From Purshia tridentata (taxonomy: Eukaryota; Streptophyta; Magnoliopsida; Rosales; Rosaceae), in the NCBI GenBank assembly GCA_003254885.1, contig QANT01008021.1:1-27668 (forward strand): 27,668 nt of DNA. Reading direction: 5' to 3'. Made by a program: the position numbers and the translations under genes. The notes beneath the pieces are model-generated. The model saw only the letters and a program-made list of their open reading frames with translations, was not told the origin of the DNA and did not search any database. Shown one piece after another: positions 10,516-20,663 of this stretch; the stretch's first letter is position 1, and every line of letters starts with the position of its first letter.

Positions 10516-11123
10516 TACGTAATTCTCAAATTGAATTCTTTGGCGTGTTTCTATTCTAATCGAACAACATGCTTTGCCACTGTATAATACAAATCGTGAG
10601 ATGAAAGCTCCATATGCTTAGCGAAAGTAACAATATTCACCCTTGATATATTATCAACAACTTGGTTCTAGTCTCTAGATGGAATAAATGAATGGCTCAA
10701 TGGACGGCAACAATTCAAAGATCCTGAAAACGCTTTCAATTCCCACTCAATGTGGAAAGTAACTTCCCATTTCTTGGACCAAATTGTTTCGCTAGAACAG
10801 GAAAAAGGAAAAAACCAAAAAGACAAAAAAGAAAAACCCAAGAAGCTGTAATTTTTGATGATAACTGTGGCAAATTATATACAACTTAACTTTGCAACAG
10901 AATTAACTCATCACGGCATGAATGATATTGCTTGCATTCACCATAAGAGTTGTAAACATGCATAAGCAATTACATATTAGAAGGCACAAAATGCCTTGAT
11001 TCATTGGGTATCTGATAAAACCTTCATACCTCCATTTATACATATCTACTCATAAAACTAAACTAGAGAAGAAAGCAGAAAATAACAAATCAAACAAATT
11101 AAAAAAGGAAAAATCACAACTTA

Positions 11124-11981
11124 TTAGAAATCAAAGCCATCACCAAATCCACCATCAAAACCAGAGTCATAGGCAGCCATCTCCCCAACGTCCGACACCA
11201 TATCTCCGATCAACAACCCACCCAACAGTCCAGCTCCCAAACCAAGCGCCATGTTCGAACCTCCTCCTCTCTTTGGCTTCTGCGGATTCACAACTTGGGG
11301 CGGGTACCCATAACCCGGCTGAGGCGGGTACCCATACCCAGCTTGCGGAGGCGGCGCGTACCCATAACCCGGCTGAGGCTGCGGTGGGTACCCACCAGTC
11401 GGCGGGTAAGGATAAGCAGGGTAAGCGGCTCCGTGGGCCGGTGGTGGTGGTGGGTATGCAGAGCTTGAACCCGGATAATGCCCAGCCTGGGCCGGGTACG
11501 CCATAACGGGCTCATAGGCCTTCTTGTGGACCTGAGGAGGAGGAGCAGAAACAGTGAACTTGGGCCCAAACTTGTAAGCAAAATTGACAGTCCCTTTGGG
11601 CTTTCCGGTCTCGGTCCGAAGACCATAACTGACGTGCTTGTCATGCTTTTCGTCGTTGGAACTCTGGAGCAATTCGTTGAGGGGTATTAGGGCTTTGCCG
11701 ATCTTGGTGTTGCCGAGAGTGCGCTCGGAGACGAGCTTGATCTTGAGGGTGAGGCGGTTCTGAAGCAAAGCGGCGTCGTCGAGGGTGAATTTGAAGGAGT
11801 AGTTCCACTTGGGGTTTGTGCCGCCGTCTTTGTGGACGGGGGTCTTGGTTTTTTGCTTCTTGGCGCGGGGGTCGCCGGAGATGGAAACGACGGCGTAGAC
11901 GTCCATCTTGGAGAAGATGTTGACGTTCTTGATGTCGTTGGCGGAGACTAGCGTGATTTCCAAAGGTCTGCACTCCATCAT
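11124..11981 (-). CDS. SRC2: SRC2-like C2-domain protein (soybean gene regulated by cold-2 homologue)
   Basis: Membrane-associated C2 protein of the plant SRC2 group, which is linked to cold and Ca2+ signalling and endomembrane trafficking. It is a single exon of 285 aa. The N-terminal C2 domain (about 5-110) opens ECRPLEITLVSANDIKNVN and continues SKMDVYAVVSISGD, KTPVHKDGGTNPKWN and LNELL. Asp16 and Asp27 lie where Ca2+-binding Asp residues sit in C2 loops. The middle (about 150-235) is Tyr/Pro/Gly-rich with repeated YGYPPQPG units. The C-terminus has a glycine-rich hydrophobic stretch (MALGLGAGLLGGLLIGD) and ends GGFGDGFDF, both typical of SRC2. Two adjacent ATGs (11979-11981 and 11976-11978) could start translation. 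The frame stays open upstream, but that part overlaps the likely 5' UTR and TATA box and does not resemble the family. Confidence 0.92.
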   Translation of the reverse strand: MMECRPLEITLVSANDIKNVNIFSKMDVYAVVSISGDPRAKKQKTKTPVHKDGGTNPKWNYSFKFTLDDAALLQNRLTLKIKLVSERTLGNTKIGKALIPLNELLQSSNDEKHDKHVSYGLRTETGKPKGTVNFAYKFGPKFTVSAPPPQVHKKAYEPVMAYPAQAGHYPGSSSAYPPPPPAHGAAYPAYPYPPTGGYPPQPQPGYGYAPPPQAGYGYPPQPGYGYPPQVVNPQKPKRGGGSNMALGLGAGLLGGLLIGDMVSDVGEMAAYDSGFDGGFGDGFDF

Positions 11982-13478
11982 GGAATTGAATAAAGGATGA
12001 ATGAATTTCTGGAAATTATAGAAAGAAAGTGTTTGGTTGTTGGGTTGAAATTGGTGATTCAGAATGAAGATTGTGGGAGCAAGAAATAGAATATATAGAG
12101 AGCGAAAGCAAGGAAGCCCAGCGAGCCAATAATAACGCGCTACAAACACGCACTCTTACTCCACCAAATAACTAATTAATTTTTAAGAGACCCGTTTTAT
12201 TATTTAATTAATTACCTATTAAAGTGACCTGCTCGATATTTGCACTCAAATTAACTAACTATCCAAATGGTTGTAACTAATTAATTACCTAATGCTTTTA
12301 TTGGTTTGGTGCTTCTAGGATTACCTAGAATAGTTTTCTACGCGTTTCGGTTTTTCTCGAATGCGCGTTATTTACTTTTATTATTGTTATTGTTTATGGA
12401 AGAGTTATCTACAGGACTGCAATTTTGGGTTTTTATCTTTCTGAAATATAAATCGTATATTTTTAGAATTTTCTATAGAAGATACCGGATAACATTTATT
12501 ATTTTGTTTTACATATTTGAATTTTAATATTCCATTTTATGACATGCCATTTGGGAGGTCATGAGAAAACAAGTCAATTCAATTGAGGAAGACATAAAGC
12601 GTTGTCTTCACAGACTTAATGGATGTCGTCATCTTCTGTAGTATTGCGAATTTGCGAAGGCGATTATTCGAGTGAAAAGTCGAAAGTGGGCAGCCACATT
12701 GCTTATGTAAGAAGGAATAAAGTGGTGACGGTGAGGTCATCGGTGATCTTCTCCACCACTTCTTCCACCGCCTTGACTGACTGTTTTTGGTAATTTCTCT
12801 TCTTCTTCCTTCTAACGTTATTCCCCCTTTCCTCTTAAAAGCCAACCCCCTTTTACATCAACCCATAGAATGAATGTGTTGAGAAAAGCATTACATTCCC
12901 TTCAAAAACCAAAAGGGAATATTTCAGTCACGTTGGTTTGGTAACTTAATTAATTGTCATAGCTTCGTCAATTTGCACTAGAAACAAAATTCACCGTCAT
13001 CTTAGTGTCGGAAAATAAATTCGAGTCTATCAAAACAACAGATAAGGCTCCTTTACTACTTGCGCTTGCCCAAAAGATACATGTTAATTTTTAACAATTG
13101 TTAAATGTGTGAGTGACTTTTGGGACTCGAGCTGGCCCACGCAACAAACGCCAATGAATTAAACAACCCAATAAAAAGAAAAAAAATATAATGTAAAGCA
13201 GATAAACAGGACGGGCAGCCACTATTAATATCATCATCACTAGTACATTTGGAGCTAGTATTCTACTTTTGAAAAACTACATGAATTCAATTCCATCGAG
13301 CCGACAATTTACTTTGTTTAGCCTCTCTGACCCCACGTCGCACGCACATTGTGTCCTTTTTGTTATAATAGATAGCCGGGAAGCCTGCTTGCTTGCTTTC
13401 TTTCAAGGCAAAATGCTCTAATATTGTCCGCTTGGGGCATATATATCTTTTTTTTTTTCGGGGATGTTTGATCAAACT
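11982..13478. other. SRC2 upstream region and PWWP-gene 3' flank
   Basis: About 1.5 kb with no supported gene. The right end must contain the 3' UTR of the PWWP gene, and the left end the SRC2 promoter. A short open frame at 12579-12845 (-) does not resemble any family I know and is not called. The remainder is AT-rich without bounded repeats. Confidence 0.5.
12090..12098 (-). promoter_or_regulatory. TATA box of the SRC2-like gene
   Basis: On the gene strand the sequence reads CTCTATATATTC, centred about 113 bases before the ATG, which allows a leader of roughly 80 bases. A CCAAT motif lies close by on the plus strand (near 12126-12130). This is a good positional match for a plant core promoter. 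Confidence 0.55.
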
Positions 13479-16400
13479 TCAAAGAGGGTGGTAAGGCACA
13501 TAGCCAAGAAAGCCAGTCACGCTGGTTACAACATCGTTGCACCTTGTCAATAGGCTTAGCATCTGCTGAGAAATATCAACTGTATTGTTGGGTGTGCTGC
13601 TGCTTGGAAATGCACTACTAGTACTAGTGGGATGAATATTGTGACTGTTTCTGGGTGGTGCCATTTCAGAATGCTGTGGAAAATTATTATGTGGGGGTCT
13701 TGCATAATGAGGAGGAGGGCGTCCAAGGGGAAGAGGAAGAATAGGAGGCAATGATGATGATGATGATGTTGGAAGAGGCATGACCTTTTGAAAGTTCCTA
13801 GTTGTAGTAGTATTAAAATCCATAGCAATAGAAGAAGTAGAAGTAGAAGTAGAAGAAGGTGCACCACTACCATCAGCAAAACTAGCACTGTTGTTGATGT
13901 TGTTGAAGTTATTTCTATTACCAGCCATCATCAATTGTTGTTGCTCAGTAGTAGTACTCCTACTATCTTCCCCACCCAACATGAATTTTACACGTGCTGT
14001 CCCTTTACTATTTCCATTTCCATTCCCACCAGTTACCTGCCCTCCCGGCTCATCGCCTGATGACTTCTTCAGGATTGACTTCAGCTGGATTGCACGCTGT
14101 GTCTGCTGCTGCTGCTGCTGTTTGAGTGCTGATGCCAGTGGCAGTGGTTGCACCCCTGCTGAATCCTTCGCCCATTGGGTCTCGCTGGAATTGTCATCTC
14201 CACGTCCCTTCCCTGATTCAGGAACTTCAGGACCGCCCACTTCTCGAAGATGGCACCTCACAATAAAGTTGCCAAAGAAAGAGTTGTTAGCTGTGGCAAA
14301 CTTGAATGCTGCTTGCGCATCAGATTTGTGCAAAAAGACAACTCGGCATGTTGCGGACTTCCAAAAGACTCTGAGACCAGACTGATCCATAGGCCCAAAA
14401 CGTGCAAACTTTGCCTTCAGTTCTGCAGGTGATGGGAGAGATATTTTGGGAGGGAATTTCATCACCAGCATGGTGGGCTCGACTGCCTTTGACGGAGGTT
14501 CCTTTCTCTTCACAAAACCTGACTTCAGTGACCTCCGTGGAATTGGTGCCGCTGAATCTTTTGCCTCTCCACGCTGGACTTCTGAAACTCTCTGGCTGCT
14601 CTTCTTTTCTGTAGCCAATGACTTTATATCACTAATTTTCTTGGACCTCTTAGCTGCAATATCTCCTTGACGGTCAGATGGAGCACGTTTCCTCCCAGCT
14701 ATGGTAGGATCGTCAGATCTGAACAAGGGTTTTGCAGGCTTCGAGGATGTCAAATCTCTAACTTGCTCGGTAGGGGAAATTTCGGAGGCTTTGAAACCAG
14801 ATGAAGACTTAGAGGTTCGAACTTCAACAGGTTCAGTCTCTGATGGTGGTGACAGAACCAAGCTTTTCTGGTAGACAAGGGAACGGAACTGCAGAAAGAA
14901 CTGCCGAACGATAGCAGGGTTGTTTGTTTGAAGACCATGAAAAGGATCAAGGGCAAGGGCTTGCAAATCGCTTACTAGTTGTGGTAGTTCAAGCTCCACA
15001 TTTCCTGAGCCAAGAATTGGCAATGTTCCAACAGATTCAGACAAGTTATTCCTGGCAGCAACATCTCTTGGAGCCAAACCAACATGGTTGAGATTTCCAG
15101 CTGCCTTGGCCACAGAGGAACGTACTTTTCCAGAAGGCAAAAGCTTCTGTGGATTTCTGAAACTTGCTTCTGAGCCTAACTGTTTCTTCTTTTTCTTTTT
15201 CTTTTTATCCCCCATTATAGAGTTCTCAGAGTTCATGTCCTCTGCAGACCGTTTAAGAACCTTTGCCTTTTTCACTCCACCAGCAGCTTTTATTCCACCT
15301 GAACTCTTTGCCTTGATTGGTGAAGGATCTCCAACACTGTGACTATCGTGAACTTGGCCTCCTTCCACTTTCTTCGGAAAACTCGAAGGTCGTTGAAAAT
15401 TGTCGTATGATCCAGACAATTTTGCACCCTCTTCATATATAAACTCCACTGAACCCTCACCTTCCTGCTTTAAAGGTTGTGATGTACCATCTTTTATAGA
15501 TTTCTTGGTCCCTTCCCCCAGTAAATCAACGCAGTTTGTGCTTGTAGGACTAGGACCTACAGAACCTTCCCATGTCACTCCCTCTTTCACTTCCGGCAGA
15601 GCCCCCCTGCCCTTCTCAAGAGATGGATTTGCATCAATTGTAACACCTTGGGTGCTGAGAGAGCTGTTTTCTGGTGCCTGATCTATGATTACAGATTCTT
15701 TACCAGACACACCAGGACTTGAAACTTCAGAACTTCTGCTGACAAACTCAGTCTGTTCTTGTTTTGCTGGAATTTGAGGCTTCATAGAGACAGCTGGAGT
15801 CCTCTTCTGTAACATATAATTGCCATCTCCTAATGCCATTGACCCCTCCAAGTAAGCAGATGATGCCGAGGAACTTGCTTGGCCCTGGCTAATTTGATCG
15901 GCTGTCAAGTTACTGGATTCATCTCTCCGCTTGAAAACATATTTGTCTTTCTTAGAATGGTCCTTAACTTTCATAGGTTTTGTGGCACTCTTCCTCCCAC
16001 CCAGAGTTTCAGCAATCACCAAGGGACCACTCAATGGAGCTGGTTAAGGAAACAATCTCATCAGAAACAAGGGATATTGAAAACATGTTAAGTGAACTCA
16101 ATTTGCAAGGCAGATGGATAGCATCTAATTTTGCTTTTGTGCATAATTAAAAGTTAAAACCAATATATTGGCCAGAGGTGTCCAGGACACTTCAAGGTAC
16201 CATGAAATTGTAAATTTTACTACTCAATGATACATTAGAAGATGCAAATATATTATAATATCCTGACGGAGGGCAAAAACTGAGAGATTTAATGAACATT
16301 TTTCCTATACTTGTGCGATGTTATGGGTAGGAATATGTGATAAACCTTGATGCAAAAGGCAACTTGGGATCACAGTACAAAGAGCTTTGACATTCAAGGT

Positions 16401-17721
16401 CTATGACAAATTCTCATTCTAATACCTTTGACATTTTCCAAAGTAAATAGTAACATTTTAGTTCTTAAAAGAACTACAATTCATCTGTAGTTACAGTTAG
16501 AATGCACTTTCCACCCTCAACATCAACCAAAAGCTCTCAAAGACAACTTGAAAAAAAATCAAGTAACAACATAAAGGTTCAAGATTGATTACTATGTATT
16601 GCCAATGATGAGGAGAAAGTATCAATACCTCGAGTTGGCGCCGGCCCAGCAGCTGGATTACGAGAAGGGCGTCCTGGATGCACACCAAACGCCTGAGCAT
16701 AGGTCTCATCATACTCTTCAAACACAGCCTTCCGATAAGAAAATAATGAAGCCTTATTCTTAGTAAAGCTAAGGCTTTTCTGATCACCACCGAGTGGCGA
16801 CAATGCCAACTTCTTTACAAAAGACAGTATCTCACTCGGCTTAAAATCATCCCTCGCCTTGCGAATCTGATCCGCAGAATAAACTGCTCCCGGCTCATAA
16901 TCCGGCACATCAACAACAAAGTACCCTTGCACACTGGTGAGCCGAAAATTATAGCGGTTCCTACAATTACAAACCAAACCAACTCCACACCTACGACTTG
17001 CCTCATCAACAGCCTCTTCCACAGCCTTCAAAAAGCTCCTGTGATTTGTCTGTCGGGATTTCTCAGAAAAATGGGGATCAAATGGGATAAGTTCAGCTGG
17101 GTCGAACCACCCATAGCTACTATCGCCGAAGAAAGCAACCAACACATGACCTTCCCTTCGTGTTCGGCGCACCTGAGATGATGCAAACGCCTCGTTAAAT
17201 ATACGTCCCGGCCACCATGGGTGAGATTTTACCTTTCCCCACACCATATCACCCACTTCGAACCCATAGCTAAGCGCCCTCGACGTTCCGAGAGCTATTC
17301 CACTCTTCTCATTTGCCACATAATTATCAAACTCTGATAACAAATCTACACCGTCTTCTCCTCTATCATTCTCAGTCTCAAATTTATCATATTCATCTTC
17401 GAGTTCAACCTTTCCAATGTCGAATACATCATCGTCCTGGTAATCTTCGAATTTTTCAGAATCCTCTGATTCCATTACTTTATCTACATTTCCAACATCC
17501 GTACTAACCCTAGCCCTAACCTTGTCCTCCTCAGATCTTCCACCTTCTGAAACCTGAGCACCACTAGCCTCGCTCTCCGAAGCTCCAAAATCAAGCTCCA
17601 TTGGTGAAACCCTAGCTTCATCTTTTGAGCTACCCCCACCACCTTCGAAAACCCTAGCTTTAGCTTTATCAGCCTCTACAGTGGAATCAGATTTTCCATC
17701 CAATTCGAAATCGCTGTTCAT
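13479..17721 (-). CDS. PDP1: PWWP-domain chromatin protein, PDP1 family
   Basis: PWWP modules bind methylated-histone nucleosomes. Arabidopsis PDP proteins associate with FVE/MSI4-MSI5 and PRC2 to control H3K27me3 and FLC, and act in the nucleus. Exons in transcript order: 17721-16629 and 16039-13479, with one 589-bp GT-AG intron; 1217 aa, somewhat longer than Arabidopsis PDP1. An acidic N-terminus (80-135) precedes the PWWP domain (about 152-222) with GDMVWGKVKSHPWWPGRIF and FFGDSSYGWF. The exon join gives PTRAPLSGPLVIAETLGG, conserved in the family. Further on are a Lys run (about 643-650), a helical segment ELPQLVSDLQALALDPFHGL (about 714-733), an RRM-like fold (about 887-964, with VMKFPP, FARFGPMD and CRVVFLH), a Gln run, Asn/Ser/Thr-rich low complexity, and the C-terminus GFLGYVPYHPL. 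The frame is intact. The start ATG at 17719-17721 is preceded by an in-frame GTG, which I did not use. Confidence 0.93.
13745..13860. repeat. In-frame trinucleotide runs in the PWWP gene
   Basis: GAT repeats near 13749-13767 and (GAA/GTA)-rich repeats near 13826-13858 encode Ser- and Ser/Thr-rich runs in the C-terminal tail. A related CTG run near 14105-14120 encodes the Gln tract. All keep the frame, so they are tolerated low-complexity linkers and likely length-polymorphic. Confidence 0.7.
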
Positions 17722-17741
17722 CACAGAGATCTTTGAACTAG

Positions 17742-17807
17742 CTATAAATGAAATCTCTCGGAAGCTCTAAGCAAATAGAGTTGGGGGGTCCCAATGAGGA
17801 GACATAC
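17742..17807 (-). other. Possible short intron in the PWWP-gene 5' UTR
   Basis: On the gene strand there is AAGCAG|GTATGT at 17808/17807 and TTTATAG|CTAG ending at 17742/17741, 20 bases before the ATG. Removing this stretch would give a 66-nt intron, at the lower size limit for plants. This rests on splice-site appearance only. Confidence 0.35.
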
Positions 17808-18585
17808 CTGCTTATCGTCTCATGATGAGGATTTGGAAGCACGAAACTTTTCCAGGAAAGCGCCAGAAAAAGTGGGATTTTGAGGGATACAAATAAACCC
17901 TAGAGATAGATAGCCAGAAAGGGTGTTTGGATAGTAAGAAAATAAAGGGGGCTTGTGATTTTTCTGGGCTTCTTGTAATGAATACTTACTGTACTCAGGG
18001 CAATTATACGATACAATACCAGTGCTAAGTTAGGCCATTATAATGATGCCACGTCAATAAAATAAATCTTTTTATTTTCTATTTTCTTTTATCACTGACT
18101 AGATAGGTTTCACCAATTTTAGGTTTTTTCCCATCTTCTTTGCTAGTTTCAAGTTTAAACCCCATTATATCTTGGTTGCCTATTGGTACCTAACATATTT
18201 TATTAGTTCATCCAACGTACTAATAAAATATTAATTTTTAATTTTATCTTAATATAAATTAATTATTAAGGACAAACATTTAATTTACAAATTTTAAAAT
18301 AATTAATTTAAAGTATACCCAATACTATTGGTATATTCAAAACCATTAATATATTCAACAAATCTATATACTCAATATCTTTATATATTCATTATCTCTA
18401 ACAAAACTTTAAACCTACTACATTCTCTATATTGAGGCAAAAAATAATAATATTGATGAATGGATGCTTAAGTGTGATTTGAGAGCCTTCAAACAAGGTA
18501 TTATCATCATTATTTCATTATTCGTATTGTTACCAAAAAATTCGTATTTTAATAAATTAAAATCGTAACATATTCGACATATTAA

Positions 18586-18643
18586 TGCCGAACACTTAAG
18601 CACTATTCGGCAATAAAGTGCGGAACATCCTTAGTGTTCGGCA
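18586..18643. repeat. Short inverted repeat TGCCGAACACT...AGTGTTCGGCA
   Basis: Perfect 11-bp arms at 18586-18596 and 18633-18643 are separated by 36 bp, which itself contains a further TTCGGCA. This could be a small hairpin or the remnant of a transposon end. No flanking duplication is evident. Confidence 0.65.
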
Positions 18644-18843
18644 AGCCACACCCAAACTTGCTTTTTTTTTTTTTACAAAAACTCAGTTGGATGCCCATTT
18701 GAATGGTCCTTAATTAGTTAATTTCATCAAAGCATCTCCCTTATGGTTCTTTTAAGACACTAAAGTTCTCAACAGCTTGGCCAAAAAAAAAAAAGTTTTC
18801 AACAGAGTGAATGAGGGAGAGAGAGATAAATTGAAAGGAAAAA

Positions 18844-18967
18844 ACTCGATTAAAATATTGAACTGCTTGCCTGCATATGATGGTATCCTGATGATGGTGA
18901 CCAACAATTAAACTTGATTAAAATATTAAAATACTTGCCTATATAATTGATTGCTTGCCTGATGATG
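18844..18967. repeat. Degenerate two-copy tandem repeat
   Basis: Copy 1 (18844-18897) and copy 2 (18911-18967) both read CTYGATTAAAATATT, then GCTTGCCTG or CTTGCCTA, and end CTGATGATGG. The period is about 67 bp. The surroundings are AT-rich and non-coding. Confidence 0.65.
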
Positions 18968-19310
18968 GACTAAAGGAGACAAAAAAAAATAATGAACATT
19001 GAATACGAATTTCAAACATTCAATATTGCTTAGCTATTTTACTATTGTTAAATTAACATTTAGATATAAAATAAAACTGGTGGTGGCCGGTGGGGATAAA
19101 TGGAGGCGGGTGCAGGGGCGGCGGCAGGGATTGATTCCGGTAGTGGTGGTGGTGATGGTGTTGGGTTTGGGAGGTAGTGATATGATGGTGTCGTTGGTGT
19201 TGGGTGTGTGTTTGTTTGTTTTTTGTTGTGTTTGTTGGTTATACAAAGTAGAATTGATGGGTGTTATGTTGGATTTAGTTGTTGAGTTTTAGTAAGGGTA
19301 ATTTAAAAAA

Positions 19311-19680
19311 GAGTAAATAGTCATTTTGGTCCTCAGACCATTATACTTGTATTAGTTTGTTCTCTGGACTTCTAATTTGAAAAATTAAAGACTCTGACTT
19401 TTTCAATTTTGCCAATTGAGAATTTTTCCGTTAATTTACACAATTATTCATCCAAATTTAGTAAGAAATGAAGGAGGAAAAAATGGTTAGTCTAAATGAA
19501 ATGAACAATTTTACTCTAAAAAAGGACTTTGCATAGTGTTATAAAAAATGTGTAAATTGATAAAAAAGTTTTCAATTGACAAAATTAAAAAAAATTAGAG
19601 TCCGTATTTTCCAAATTAGAAGTCTGAAAACCAAACTAATACAAGTATAATAGTTCAGAAACTAAAATGACTATTTAACC
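19311..19680. mobile_element. Non-autonomous MITE with long terminal inverted repeats, Mutator-like
   Basis: The element starts GAGTAAATAGTCATTTTGG and its right end, reverse-complemented, starts GGTTAAATAGTCATTTTAG. Similarity continues inward for about 145 bp on each arm, including the shared words ATTATACTTGTATTAG, ACTTCTAATTTG and AATTTACACA. The 370-bp element is flanked by identical 9-bp sequences TTTAAAAAA at 19302-19310 and 19681-19689. A 9-bp target-site duplication with long inverted repeats is the signature of Mutator (MULE)-type elements. There is no transposase frame. The arms have diverged, mainly by substitutions, so the insertion is not very recent. Confidence 0.85.
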
Positions 19681-20663
19681 TTTAAAAAAACATGTTGAAT
19701 GTACTATTAAATTTTCTCATTTTTTGAAATTATGTTGGGTGTACTAATAAAAAGTTGAGTATCTTTCTATCTTTTATACTTTTCTCAAATTTATCACCCA
19801 GTCATAATGCTTCAATATCCACAAAAAAAAAAAAAAAATTACTTTCAATATGCCAATTTTTTTAATCATAGATCACCATAAACTCCAAACGACCACGAGA
19901 CTAAGAAATTTTTAACTAAAATTTTTTTTTAAGAAATATAAGAAGTGAAAAGAGAAGCACTCTTAATTCAGTCTTTCGCGAGCAAAACTTTGTAATTTAG
20001 AATCTTTGACAAAATAAAAACTTACTCATATGAACTTCATTTTGATTTGTAATTCAGTCTTTCACTATTCATTCATTCATTCAACGAGTTGTGCATAACA
20101 GTTGAGATTTGGCACGCATAATGCATTTGGTGTGCCTTTGATTTGGCATTCATTAAAGCATGAAGGTTTGAAGAATTGAAGAATCAAATAACAGAGAGCT
20201 GATTCTTTCGATATAAAAAACATCAAAATAAGAGCTCATACATACAAAAAGTTTATTTTAGGATAAATATATGAAAATGAATATTTAATTACATTGAGCA
20301 CAAAAGAACTGAGAGTAGTGATAGATTTGAGAGGCCACTCAACTATTCCCATTAGACAACACAGTATAAACAATGAGATCTACACTTCACTTAATATATT
20401 CACTTTGAATACAAATTTCAAAATAATTGGTGACCCAAAAGAATATAGCAACTCACAGACATGAAGCTACATAACTGAAATTGCAGTACATGTATTCATG
20501 CAAAAAACCCCAAGGGGGTTCTCCCTCTCTCTCCAATAATAACCTCGTATCTTATTTCTATCCCAGGAAAGAACTTGGTGAACTAAAACAAAAATATTTT
20601 TTTAAAAAGAAGTCAAGAAGAACCAAATCTAACAACCCCTCTCAATTTGGATTTCGCAGAAAT

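Larger units (their letters stand above)
9347..11123. other. Convergent intergenic region between ISY1 and SRC2
   Basis: About 1.8 kb without a recognisable gene. It begins with the ISY1 3' flank, which carries a tandem duplication (9372-9625), and ends with the SRC2 3' UTR (probably from about 10,850 onward). I looked for tRNA B-box-like words and other RNA hallmarks and saw none. One 22-bp tandem repeat lies at 10472-10515. Confidence 0.5.
17808..20663. other. Gene-poor, repeat-rich spacer between the PWWP gene and ACBP
   Basis: About 2.9 kb lacking supported genes. It contains the upstream promoter of the PWWP gene at the left and the ACBP 3' UTR at the right. In between are a short inverted repeat (18586-18643), a degenerate tandem duplication (18844-18967), a G-rich GC-elevated block (about 19075-19235) and a complete MITE (19311-19680). 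TAATTCAGTCTTTC occurs twice near 19966 and 20050. Confidence 0.55.

Noticed and set aside
11982..12149. N-terminal extension of the SRC2 frame starting MFVARYYW
   Set aside because: The extension overlaps the likely TATA box and leader, and the family begins at the MECRPLEIT-type N-terminus.
12579..12845. 88-codon basic open frame (minus strand) between SRC2 and the PWWP gene
   Set aside because: No domain or family resemblance and no promoter or splice context. Trp/Arg-rich translation is typical of chance frames.
18999..19292. 97-codon hydrophobic open frame in the GC-elevated block
   Set aside because: Low-complexity Val/Gly/Leu translation from G-rich repeats with no recognisable protein; kept only as a composition finding.
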